DNA of 64,000 bases from positions 278,899-342,898 of the forward strand of contig JAKZHN010000039.1 of NCBI GenBank assembly GCA_037179335.1, read 5' to 3'. Made by a program: the position numbers and the translations under genes. The stretch is from Cyclaneusma minus (taxonomy: Eukaryota > Ascomycota > Leotiomycetes > Marthamycetales > Marthamycetaceae). Shown here piece by piece: positions 11,031-22,100 of the stretch; positions within the stretch are counted from its first letter, which is position 1; each line of letters begins with the position of its first letter. The notes beneath the pieces were generated by a model. It was not told the origin of the DNA, made no database searches, and saw only the letters and a list, made by a program, of their open reading frames with translations.

Positions 11031-13003
11031 TCACCCATCCTCCTTCCTCTTCTTCCCTATCCCACCCCGTGGCCCAAGCCCCGCCATCCCCAGCCCCGCC
11101 ATCCCAAGCCCCGCTCCCTCACCCCCTTCACCCACCCCCCTCTTATTTCGCCCCTTCACTGGAACCCCCTCACCACCACCTCCCTCCCCCACCACCTCGA
11201 CCACACCTCCCCCTTTCCTCCCAGGAAGTAGAAACACATCTTCTTCTTCCTCTTCAACACCAACAACCCACCCCGCAACCCTCGCACACACAACCCCATT
11301 CCAACACCCCTCCCTTTTCCCCCCCGCCATCAACAGCGCAATCGCCCTCCTCCTCACCCCCGGATCGCGACATTTCAGCGCCGTCACATACAGCGGCAAT
11401 ATCGTCGCTTCATCGAATGAAAAATTTGCCTGGGAGCCTGGAATTGCGGAACTTCTTCTGTTCATGCTAGGGGTGCTAGGGGCCAGTATACTTGGGGACG
11501 TGGGCGCGGTTTCTAATTGTAGCAAGGAGCAGCAGGAAGAGGTGATGGCGAGGAAGGAGGCGTGGAATCGGTCGTAGATTGTTTCAGGGGCGGAGATGCC
11601 GGCGGCGAGGAGGATGCGGGTTGTTTTACAGGAGATGTCGAGGACAAGTATACCAGCTTCGTCAAGATCTGTTGAACTAGAAACTTGTTGTGGCTGTTGG
11701 ACGGAAGTAGAGTGCTTTGGATTATTGCGGCTGGAGCGGAAGGTGTTGAAGGCTTCTTCCCATTGCTGCAAGTGTTCGAAAAAGATGTTTTGCTGCTGCA
11801 CGATGTGCGGGGGGACGCTGGGGGGTATGCTGGATTTGTAGCAGGTATTTGCGGAGAGGAAGCGCTGGATGTGGAGACGCAGAATATCCCAGGCCTGGCG
11901 TGCTTCAGAGAGGGTTGCGAAGAATAGGGGGTGGAAACTCGTGACGGGAGTGTGGGATGGCGGGTTCGGAGGAGGGAGCTGGGAGTCGATTTTGGAAGAG
12001 CAGTAGTCTGCGAATGTCAAGGCGGTGCTTTCGAGACGGATAAAAGCTTGCTGGATCTCAGGGTCGAGAGTAGTGCCATCGGTGAGAAGATGGTCTGGTG
12101 GCGTGAAGCAGGCGGTGGCTTTGCTGCTTGTTGATGAGATGGATGGGTCGATACTGGACGTCACGGAACGAGAGGATTCGCGAAGAAGCCGTAAACCGCC
12201 TTCGGTCTGCGTCCTGGCAGAATTGACATGGCCGTGGAAGCCGTCAAAACAGATGAATAGTAGGCAGGATATAAGACTCGTCTGAATCGCGTGATTTCCA
12301 TGCAAAGGATTCAGCTCTCGAACCTGAGTGATGGCTTTGTGGTATTCTTGCAATGCCAGCCGATGGTGTTCGTCATGGATTCCACCCAGTTGTTTGGATA
12401 ATCCAGGGTGCTGTGATGCCTCGGCTGACTTGTAGAGTGCTGCAATGGCAATGACTGCGTGTCGAATTGTAGGCTGCGAGTGGCTTTCGCGGAGGACGAG
12501 AGAAGTCTAGAAAGCAGTGGTGAAAGGGCCGGAAATTGCTTCTGCAACGGTCTCGGAGAAGAATTGGAAGTATCGACGGTGCGTTTCAGAGCCTGGGATC
12601 GTGATGGAAGGCGAAGTGTTGCTGATGGCATATCGTGTTGGCTGTTGAATTTCTGAGGGGCTAGATGTCTTGTGTGCTTTGGAGTTGTTATATCTGCAAA
12701 TACGACCGAATCTGTCACAGGCATTGCAGGACGGTTTGTTCTCATCGCACTTGACACGTCTCTCCCTTGGAAGGCACCAGTGGTTAACATGAGATTCAGT
12801 GTCTAGATTCTTGAAACTTACTTGCAGACCATGCATCCCGTCTTGACCTTTGGTCGACTCGCTCTGCTTCCTTTCGCTCTCTTCTTTGGTGGTACTGTTG
12901 GCCAACGAGAACTGACACTGGTATAGGAGACAAGGCTATCAGAGGAAGAAGCTGCTATTGGAGGCGAGTTTGATGCTGGAGATTGAGGCTTGCAAAGACT
13001 CTT
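11031..13003 (-). pseudogene. Zn2Cys6 transcription factor with premature stop codon
   Basis: This is a fungal Zn2Cys6 regulator. Removing the intron at 12766-12821 (GTAAGT donor, CCAAG acceptor) gives CMVCKERRVKC DENKPSC NAC DRFGRIC, which fits CX2CX6CX6CX2CX6C exactly. It is preceded by a basic stretch (PKKRAKGSRASRPKVKTG). The family middle region follows: RYFQFFSETVAEAISGPFTTAF, then TSLVLRESHSQPTIRHAVIAIAALY and a helical C-terminal half ending at 11031. Codon 12509-12507 reads TAG exactly where relatives have the conserved Trp of DFW. The same frame is open on both sides. Upstream of the finger the frame is open to a stop near 13003 but contains no ATG, so either a first exon was missed or the start is lost. 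It is probably a young pseudogene, though a sequencing error is possible. No target can be inferred. Confidence 0.75.
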
Positions 13004-14384
13004 TTAGTTGTAGGGTGGACGGGCCCTCGGCGAATAACTGAAATGGTGTATTCTCGAGAGACCAGTCAGGGAGACTGGTAAGACCAAAGTCGAAGGAATG
13101 GCCAACGGGGAGCGGCTGCCTAGACATGACTATCTGCTTCCAGTATGACTTAGATAGTAGACTGACTTGGATCTTACCGTCCTGGAATGAAAACATTCAA
13201 TTTGTATTCATGAAACGGTATCGAAGGTGTAAGAATGAGCAGGCTAGTTTTACATGAATCAAGCACGACGGCCACGCTAAGGAACGGTAGGGAACGACTG
13301 TGACTGGAGCTGTATGATGAGCCACTGAAGAGGCTCCCGGCTCATCGGGCTCTCCGACTGCTGCCTCGTGATACCAAGAGCGGACGACAGAAGTTGGCGC
13401 ATGCAGCTGCAGCTCAGCCCTACGAAATGTGCGGGTGAGACTCGAGAGAGGTTTGAAGAAGCGGTGGAGAAGCGGGACGACAATGAAAGCAGAAATACTT
13501 GAAGACACTGATGAAACTAGTACATTACCTATTGCTGTCTCTCGATGTACACTTGACCGCCTAGTCCAAGCGCAAATTAGATATGCAGCCCTGTCAGCTG
13601 GTGGCTGTGTCGATTTCGGACTTCGCGGATGAGCATGAGCAGTATAGTATCATGAGAGATTGCTGACGTATTGTGACTTGGTTGAGCAAGCTATTGTCGG
13701 CAAACTACCTTACCTTAGGTATACCGTATACCTTAAGAAATAAGAATTGCCCGAGATGTCCGACAGTATTCCTCTCTTCCGTGATATACCTTAATTAAGT
13801 ACGTCTGAATGAAACTCAATCTGCATTTCGCATTTCTGGGAATTCAGCCAAGGTAATGAAGGGCAGAAGGGGCGCTGACGGCGCAAGGCAGAAGGGGAGT
13901 GGCATTATGTACTAAAATAGGAATAATCAATTCCGTCCTTCGGGACCCGGCTGTTTTCACCATTGCTTTACAGTTAACACACACTTTAGCTTGTGATCGC
14001 ACCCGATGTCCGGGAACCTTGGAACATCTTTACGACACATAGTGGCATGTATGAACTTGCCATACAGCTGCTAAGACTTCTTGGAAATATCTTGACACAT
14101 AGGTACTTGAGTAAAACCCAATCACCAATCTTTCGGACAACTAACTTTCGTAACGACGGGAAGATCGGGGAAGAATTTCAAGTGAAGATTTCCTCGGCTA
14201 AGCTCTCGTGTATCCGCTTTGGCATCATATCGTTGATGCCGTTGGCTACTTTATTCCAGTAACATTAGCTTCCAACAGCGATGAAAAAAATCAAAGTGCG
14301 GATTCCACAACATCCGCTCCGAGATGCCGGATTCCGAATACCTCTCTACCTGTACTTACCAAGTCTGCGTCCTGGCCTCACGGG
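13004..14384. other. Intergenic region between regulator and hydrophobin
   Basis: I find no gene here. Short minus-strand frames at 12939-13196 and 13197-13508 lack motifs; the first might hold an unrecognised 5' exon of the Zn2Cys6 gene. AT-rich stretches near 13700-13810 look non-coding. The right end should include the hydrophobin promoter. Confidence 0.45.
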
Positions 14385-14390
14385 TATAAA
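14385..14390 (+). promoter_or_regulatory. TATA box of the hydrophobin gene
   Basis: TATAAA lies 166 bases before the hydrophobin ATG, a normal distance for a highly expressed, regulated fungal gene. The match is exact but the assignment is by position only. Confidence 0.45.
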
Positions 14391-14555
14391 GATGACCCTT
14401 CTTTCCTCCATTCTTTCAATCTTGGTATCAGACAATCTGAACAAACTCGTTTCCATCCATCCTATCGAGGCCAATAAATATATCTCGGATCAATTTTGAG
14501 CCCAAAACGAAACTTGAAAGTTGACGAAACGAGACGAAACGAACAATCAGGAAAA

Positions 14556-15104
14556 ATGCAGTACCGTATCTTCTTCGTCGGCGCTGTGTTCGCAGCTACT
14601 GCTCTCGGCGCAGCTATTCCTGGCGATGAGGAATGCCAGGAGTGCGAGAAGGGTAGCGGGGGCCCGAGCTGGGGTAGCGGCGGTGGTTGGGGACAGGGTG
14701 GGGGAAGTGGTGATGGAAGCGGAGGCAGTTGGGGATCAGGTGGCGGCCATGGTGGCGGCCATGGTGGCGGCGATGGTGGAGGACAGGGGACGTACAGATG
14801 CCCATCCAGCGACACCCAGCCTCTATGCTGCTCAGTCGATGTGCTTGGTGTTGCAGCCCTGGACTGCGGCCCTCGTGAGTATCCCTTCCCAAGCTCTGAG
14901 TTCCCGGCAGAAACTGACAGTCTGGCAGCGAGATCTACCCCTTCCAGCTTGAGCGACTTCCAATCTATCTGCGACCAGAATGGACAGACTGCTGAGTGCT
15001 GTGTTTTGCCTGTTGTAAGTACTGATTTTCAATCATTGTGAGATACTCGGCTCATTCAGGTGCAACAGCTCGGTCAGGCGCTTCTTTGCAATGGCGTTTC
15101 TTAG
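14556..15104 (+). CDS. Class II hydrophobin with Gly-rich N-terminal extension
   Basis: This is a secreted, surface-active protein that self-assembles at hydrophilic/hydrophobic boundaries on spores and hyphae. Exons are 14556-14874, 14929-15014 and 15069-15104, giving 146 residues. The signal peptide spans about residues 1-20 (MQYRIFFVGAVFAATALGAA). Residues 32-78 form an unusual Gly/Ser/His run (GSGGGWGQGGG, HGGGHGGGDGGG). The hydrophobin domain then shows C-x8-CC-x11-C-x16-C-x8-CC-x10-C, with class II wording CCSVDVLGVAALDC and CCVLPVLGQALLC. I chose acceptor CAACAG at 15068 rather than CATTCAG at 15059 because it gives the class II spacing of ten residues before the last Cys. Two extra cysteines (ECQEC, residues 27 and 30) lie before the Gly-rich run. 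A TATA box is present upstream. Confidence 0.9.
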
Positions 15105-15155
15105 GTGCTCGACTGCTTTCTTGACGCCGGGCAAAAGGAGAGATTCGTCGTGGAT

Positions 15156-16443
15156 ATGGCTCGGAAAGTTGCGAATGTGCGTTGGCGTGAAGACGTATGT
15201 AGCTCGAGTAGTCAGACGTATAGTTATGCAACAAAAGTCTGAACTCTCCTGACTCCTCCAATAAACAAAACATGGGAATATCCCCAATGATCAAGAATAT
15301 CCTCAAGAAGAAGAATATTCTCGATTGTTGTGAATACTTGGATACATATCAGACTACTGCCACGCGTTTGTTTCGAAGACCAAGGCTCACCGCCAGCCAC
15401 AGCAACAGCAGCACCGAGAGCGCCACCTGCGCGGAGCTTACGACCGAGTCCAAGATCAAGATCAAGGCCAAGATCAAGGCCAAGTCCTGGACAGTGACGG
15501 AGCCGCGACTCCACAGCCCCTTGCAACTCCTCGCCAAGCTAGCACTCCTCGTGAGCCCAGCAGCCCCCTCCTCTCACCGTCCAGATCCGAGTACCCGGAG
15601 GAGACCGATAGTCCTCGCGACCCCATGAGCCCCCTCATCTCGCCGTCTCGTTCCTCGACCCCTGAGGACGAGCTCTTCGAATGCAACGGGCTCTTCGAAC
15701 TCCTCCCGGCTCGCCTACCCAACCGCGAGCCAGCATGCCACGAACCCGTCGTCAAACTTTCGTCGCCCTGTAGATATAAATACCCCGAAGAGACCGGCAG
15801 TCCTCGCGACGACAACACTTCTCTTGTATCACCCTCTCGGTCCTCGACCCCGGAAGTCGAGGACGAGCACGTCGAACTCTCTCCGCCTCGTCAGCATCGT
15901 CGTCGTCAGCCAGCCCGCGACCCCTTCGTCACACCCCGTATCGCCAGGCGCTGGCCACCCACGGAACATGCAATCCGTCCCTGGCCCCACTACACCCCGC
16001 TCGCCCCTTACAATCCCAACACGGGGCAACACGCCGCCATAGACGCGGGCAACGATCTCAACGACGTCTTCGACATGCCACCGCCACCACCTCCGGTAGC
16101 TCGTTCTCAGACCGCTGGACGGTCGAACAGTATCAACCCGATGGCTGCCATGGTATTCCAGACCCAGTACAACTTCGCCGTCGCGAATGGCTTGCCCATT
16201 CCGGCGAGGATTGCAGCGGGCATGGTGGGTTCGAGAGTGCCAGAGTCGGAGTCGGTGGCTGAAGCTGACTCCGAGACTGCTGTCGACTCTGGCTCCGAAG
16301 CTGACTCTGAGACTGTGGCGCCGGTGAGTGAGATGGGACCTCCGCCGAGACGTCTGGGTTCGCCGTACCGAGAGAACGAGAGTCTTGATGCGATTGGGGG
16401 ACCGCTGCCTGATGAGTGGTTGTTCGACTCGGACGAGGAATGA
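15156..16443 (+). CDS. Unrecognised Pro/Ser-rich protein, start tentative
   Basis: The 3' exon is well supported: one long frame, open from about 15335 to the stop at 16443, with biased composition. It contains two imperfect repeats of YPEETxSPRD..SPSRSSTPE, a Gln-rich start (PQQQQHRER, then DQDQGQDQGQ), a polyproline run and an acidic Ser/Glu-rich tail ending EWLFDSDEE. There is no in-frame ATG until 15625, so an upstream exon is likely. A tentative model uses ATG 15156 (MARKVANVRWRED), donor GTATGT at 15195 and acceptor CAG at 15396, giving 361 residues. That start lies only 52 bases after the hydrophobin stop, which argues for caution. No domain is recognised; the protein may be largely disordered. 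Confidence 0.5.
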
Positions 16444-16550
16444 CAGCAGTTGAAGTGTGGAGGATGTTCTGGTGCGGAGAAGGTGGTACCGTGGTGTGGA
16501 GCCAGCGGCGAAGTCAACGAAGCCTGCTGAGAATGCGTGATATGTCCGCT

Positions 16551-16688
16551 CCCGGCAAGCATGAACTTCAACAGGCTTGCCGCGGAGATTCTCTATCAAA
16601 AAGAGACCGAGACTCGTGGTTTCTGCGGTTCGAAGACGGAGCGAGAATTCAGCAAGTGCGACATCGAGTACTTTTTCAACGAGGTCTC
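16551..16688 (+). pseudogene. Decayed duplicate of the MYND-finger exon of the gene at 19.8 kb
   Basis: About 138 bases closely match 19847-19980, starting at the shared CCCGGCAAGCATGAACT. Both encode NRLAAEILxxKETETxGFCGSKTxRExSKCDIEYFxNE. In this copy four of the six visible metal-ligand cysteines are replaced (Cys to Arg, Phe, Phe and Ser), and the frame runs into unrelated sequence. It cannot fold as a zinc finger and looks like a partial, non-functional gene copy. Confidence 0.85.
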
Positions 16689-19162
16689 GCAAGGGCTCGG
16701 ACACGAACAAATTGGTTTCCTTTTTCTTTCTCCTTTCTGTGGTTGCAGTCGTCGTCTGCTGGTGCGTAGGTAGACAGAAAACATCGAATGCAACTGTTTC
16801 TTTCTGAAATTGACAGCGCGATGTGAGATCAAAGTTGTGAATGTGAGGTTAGCAAACAGGAAGGACTTAAATGATTTCACTTCCGTCTGCCTGTAAAGTT
16901 AAGAACCGTCCGAAGACAGTAAACAGATGCTTGGTCCGGAGCAATCATAGGAAATAGCAGTATCAATGTATCATTAACAGAGATGCAGATGGCATATACA
17001 AAATGTCATAAAGACAAGAAGAAAGACGCTGGCTGAACTTCAAAACTTGTTTGTGACGCAGAATGCGAAGCAGGGATACCGACCACTGAAATGCTTGGAG
17101 AAAGTTCACACCTCGTTTTCAATTTTCCATCTAAGGAAGCAAGTCACGACTCACATCTAAGGACTCGTTCACGTCCCTATCTCTGGAAATAAGCCCACTC
17201 AAAGTAACTCAAAGTTGCGAGCCGAGATTGATGTACTCAGTGTCACGGCCCTGGGCCTTATGAGTAGAATTGGCAGTATTCTTCCTATTGGGGAAATACT
17301 GGTTGCCCTTTTGCATGGCTCAAGGGTAGCATAGACCACTAAGCTATGCAACGGCACTCTAGCAAACCAAGTCAGCTAGAGAGGGTGCGGGTTCAAACCC
17401 CGGCGCCAGCGCGTGAAATCCAGCCCTGTTACTGTTCAGTAGTGTTCATGTTGGTTTCTTTCTGACTGTCCAATTGTTCACATCGTGTGGTCTTTTGTGG
17501 TGAACGATTACACTGCATCTGATGGCGATTTTAGACACGTCTCTGGAAGAGAGCTCATGCGGGCTCATTACTTCTTCATCCCTCACCATTGCCAGACCTC
17601 AAGTCGTATCAGGTGCAAGTTGTCTTCAGATACCCTCCAGCCGTCTCTCTCTCCACATAGATCGTGCAGCGATATGTTCACCATGGCTGGACGGAGAGCC
17701 CCTTCAACGAATCAAGGCTGTTCGCGCACTTCACTATGAACATCGTTCAACTGCATGTGACGAGTACTAGAGGACATAGAAGTCAGCCTCTTCTCTGCGC
17801 GGAAAATATTATGTTATTGCTCAGGGGTTATCTGTCTTACCTCCTTCCTCGTCAAATGGGTGATCTACTCTGGCTACCCAGTGTGATCGTGCTTTCTGGT
17901 ATCCGTCTTTATCTGAAGGATCAACTCTTGCTACCCAGGAGGTCGTGCTGCCCTATATCCATATTCGTGAGAGAGACATCCTCCTCTGACGCACGCCATA
18001 GAAGAAAGCCTCATCATCAGTCTCATGCCTCCTCCTTCCATCTCTCTTGATGCATTTCTTGACAAACGCCAAACTCGGCGAAGATTTTAACGTTGAAACA
18101 TTTCGTCCTAGATCTGGGGGCAAAACGGCATAGACACAGCATCCAACTCATCCCTGTAATCCTTGAGCCTCGCGACTGAGTCTGCGTCGAGAAATGAGGG
18201 ATGTTCTGGGACTTCTGGTGGACGTTCTGGGACTCCTGGCCGATCCTTTAGGATTTCACTTACTGATATTCGTTCTTCCTGGAAGCCACCAATCTTGCTA
18301 CCCAGGTGTTTGTGCTTTTCAGATACTCATTAAAATCGGCAAAATCTCGTCTTCTGACTCAGGAGGTCGTGCTTCCCAATGTTCATTCTGACTTGAGCGA
18401 CCTAGTCATGAGCCAGGGGCTGTACTCCCTCATCCAAAATTGGAGAATCTCGTCTTGTGACTCAGCAAGTCGTGCTTCCCAATCTCCGTTCTGACTTGAG
18501 AGACCCAGTCGTAAGCTAGGGGCTCTACTCCCTCTCATTCTTGTTCGTTTGGGGATCTCTCGTGACTCAAGGGTTTGTACTTCCTGATACTCTCTCTTCT
18601 TGAGGATCCCCGTCGTATCACTCAGGGGTCTCTGTTTCTCCCTTCTTGCTAGAGACGTCGACTCATCACTCGACGTCTCGGACAACTCTGTTGGACATTG
18701 TGCGGCCCCTTAACTGTGGGTGACTGCCTGACCCCACACTGATAGTAATAGAACTTGACAAAAAGAAAGAATCTGGGATCAGAAGGAAGACATCGTCGCG
18801 GAGAACTCATCGTCTTGAACGACTTAGTAGGAAAACTGCTCAGCCCACCAACCTCGTAGAACGCCCAAGCTTTGGACAACTTCGTCGGATCCTGATATCA
18901 GTAGAACCTCCGGAATCGAAACAGATTCGGATTGAGAGGCGTCAACATCTCGGCGCCGAGAGATCAAGCGCTACACTCAGAAGCAACTTTGCCCTACTTC
19001 CTCACGACCACAAACCATCCCCACTTTGTTGACACGCACTCAGTCCAATCTTTCACATTGCCTCCCAACTCCCACGTCTAGAGCTTCTCCTTTGAGAGAA
19101 AAAACCTGGCATCAACTACGAGAGACAATTGTGTATCTCAGACCAACGCAGTGCCTGCACTA
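16689..19162. other. Gene-poor 2.4-kb stretch with degenerate repeats
   Basis: There is no supported protein gene. Short frames at 17485-18050 and 18194-18685 follow the repeat structure rather than any family. A tRNA-like B-box with paired arms lies near 17315-17410. The stretch between about 17870 and 18600 is a degenerate repeat array. The right end holds the presumed promoter of the MYND gene. Confidence 0.5.
17870..18600. repeat. Degenerate repeat array, 103-bp period at its core
   Basis: Two clear copies of a 103-bp unit begin at 18344 and 18447, each containing ATCTCGTCTTxTGACTCA, GTCGTGCTTCCCAAT and TTCTGACTTGAG. Shorter, more diverged pieces with the GGTxGTGCTxxC core occur near 17872, 17930, 18302 and 18571. 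Confidence 0.6.
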
Positions 19163-22100
19163 ATGGCTCCCGACCAACCAGTCAATGAAGCTGCGAGCAT
19201 GCCGAGCTCGAGCTCCGTCCCCTTGGGCAGCTCGGGCAGCGGCATGGTGTTCAACCACGCGCTGTGCATCAGAAGAGTACGAGAAGCTTACGCTTCAACC
19301 ATTCCCAAGAATAACGAGGATGCCTCGAAGAAGAGTGGCCACAAAGCTTCTATCGTGATGGCTAGTGGCGTGAAGAGCGGCGGCGACGGTGGCTCCTCGC
19401 CGATCGTCGGCGCAGTGCTCCATCGCATTGCAGAGTAAGTAGCGACCAAGTACCCGCACTCTGATGGCCATGGAGTTGAATCTAACATGTGTTCAACCAG
19501 GCTCGAAGCGCAGAAGAGATCCGACGAAGAGCAGCAGCGTTGGATGGAGAATGACCGCAACCACAAGCGCTTGGCACAAGAAGAGGCCTTCAGGGTGGCC
19601 GGCGAGACCCAACGCGAGTTGATGAGTGACCCAGTGGCCGAGTAAGTGACCAACCAAGCATTCGTACTCTCGCGGAGCTGAGTTGGAAGCTGACCTGTGA
19701 TGACTCAGACTCGAAGCCAAGAGAAGAGCCGACCGAATCCTCATGTTGCAATGCCTGGCAGAGTAAGTGACCGACCACCAAGCATATGTACTCTTTCGGG
19801 GCTGAGTTGTAACTGACCTGTGATAAATTAGTTTCGGCTTGGACCCGGCAAGCATGAACTCCAACAGGCTTGCAGCGGAGATTCTTATTGGAAAGGAGAC
19901 GGAGACTTGCGGTTTCTGTGGTTCAAAGACGGACCGAGAATGCAGCAAGTGCGATATCGAGTATTTTTGCAACGAGGAATGCGAGAAGATGTCGGTCATC
20001 CATCCTCCAAAAGACCAAACAAGCGTCGAGCGCCTTCGGGTTGCTGCCAAGCGGGGTGACAGTCCAGAGAAACTGCGCAAGGATACCGGCCTGTGCAGCG
20101 ATTGGGGATTTTCTGGCTTGGCCGGTGATAACAACTGGAACCTTCTCCTCGCCATCTACCGTGACGTCTTCGAGAAGGCCAGGATCACGGTCTCTGGCCT
20201 CGAGGAGATGAGAATGAGCGGCCATCTGCAGGACAAAGTGTTGGAAACACTCCATGGTGTCCCCGAGGAGGATCGTGGTAGCAATCTTGCCTGCTTCGAC
20301 GCTGGCATTCGCAACGGCACGATGTACATCGGCGAGATGGGTCTTCAGTCCTACTGGTTGTATGAAGCAAGCAACTTCTTGGAACCGGAAGACAAGGTCA
20401 AGCAACTCACCGAGGTGAAGCCCCCAGCAAAGAGACAAGCTTGGAGACTGCTCAGCAGCCTGATTTTTCCACGGCTTCCAGATCCGGAGAATGATCTTCT
20501 GGACTTTGGTGATGATCCATTCCATCGCTTCGGCTTTGTTGTTTGTAAGAACACGGACGAACAACGGGCGATGGTTGGTATGTACCGCGAACTTTTGTTG
20601 GGTCTCAAATACCACCAGAAGTTCGCGGAGCGCTCCATCAGTCCCGGCGATGAGACCGAAACTATATGCACATTTCGAGCCTTCTGGGAGGCCCACCAAG
20701 ACAAGAAGCTGGTGGAGCTTATCGAGCAGAAGCGACACGACTTTGACTTGGCTCCCGGCCTGTGGCTTCTCTTGCAAGACTTTTTGCGAGTTCCAAAGGG
20801 TGCAAAGGATCCATCAGTCTACGCGCTCCTGCACTTCCTGTGCTGTCCAGGCTTGATGGTCGCGAAGGGCGAGATGCAGCACGAGTTCGGATTTCGTTCG
20901 ACGGAAGCAGATGCAGACCACACTTTCGAGGGTCAGCGTATGTACTGTAGGGTTCTGGAGAAGATCACGCCGGCCAGGTTGCAGAAGCTCATCGACGAGG
21001 GAATTGTGAAGAGGTGTGGTGGAAGTTGGGATGAGTTGGAGGCCGCGCTTAACAAGCGGCTCGGTGAAGTGATTTCGGAGGAAGATGGAGACTCGGACGA
21101 GGAGGGCGAACAGGCTCGGCCAACAGCGGAGTGCGCTGAGTCGAAGTCACAGCTTGAAGTCGCTAAGGTCGAGGAGCATTCGGAGCTGTCAAGCACTGAC
21201 GGCGCAGCCAACGCCATTCCAGCTACCACCACCAAAGCTGGCTCTCCGACAGCTACCTCTACTTCTCACGACGCTGCATCTCCCACAGCTGCCTCTGACA
21301 AAGCTGCCTCTCCGACAGCTAACTCTACTTTGCGCAACGCTGCCTCTGACAAAGCTGCCTCTCCGACAGCTATCTCTACTTCTCACGACGCTGCCTCTCC
21401 CACAGCTACCTCTACTTCGCGCAACGCTGCCTCTCTCGAAGCTGTCGCAAACACAACCAAAGTCGCAAAGGGCGCTATGATCTCTAGGACTCCTCCAGCT
21501 GGCGCATCCGGCACCACCTCCGATTCCGAACTCCCAAAGACTCAACCTGTCGGAGCTTCTCAATGCACCTCCAGCGATTCCAAAGCCCTCTCCCCCACCG
21601 AGCCCGCGTCTGAAATGCCTGTTCAGACTGCGACCAAGCCCGAACCAACTGAGCCCAAGGGACCTACTAAGGCACAAAGGAAGAGAGCTGGAAGGAAGGC
21701 GTTGAGGGCTGCTGAGCTGGCTGCCAAGCCAGTAGAAGCTGAAGAGGAAGAGTTTGCTGATGAAGTTGACGAGCTGCAGCTTGCCACTGCGTTCAGCAAG
21801 GCCAAGGCTGGCATTCTGCCGAAGACAAAGGCAGAGTCGAAGGAGCAAACCAAGTTTGTTAGGCAGTCGCACGCCGAGCTTGGCGCAGTTGTGAAGACCA
21901 AGTCAAAGAAGCTTGTTGGTGAGAATAAGGTGCCTGCAACGCCGACCAACACACAGTCGCACTTGGCGAAGCCGCCCACCAAAGCTGACACCAAGGTCGC
22001 AGCACCAAACAACACGAAGAAGGCCATCCCAAGCGAAGCTGTCCCAGCAGCCGCCGAGACTCCAAAGGCTGTGGAGGAACAGAGTACCCCGGTTGTCAAT

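Noticed and set aside
10897..11577. Plus-strand Pro/Ser-rich frame opposite the Zn2Cys6 regulator
   Set aside because: It mirrors the Gly/Glu-rich C-terminal tail of the regulator and has no family resemblance.
15060..15068. Earlier acceptor CATTCAG for hydrophobin exon 3
   Set aside because: It would give 13 residues between the last CC pair and the final Cys instead of the class II spacing of ten.
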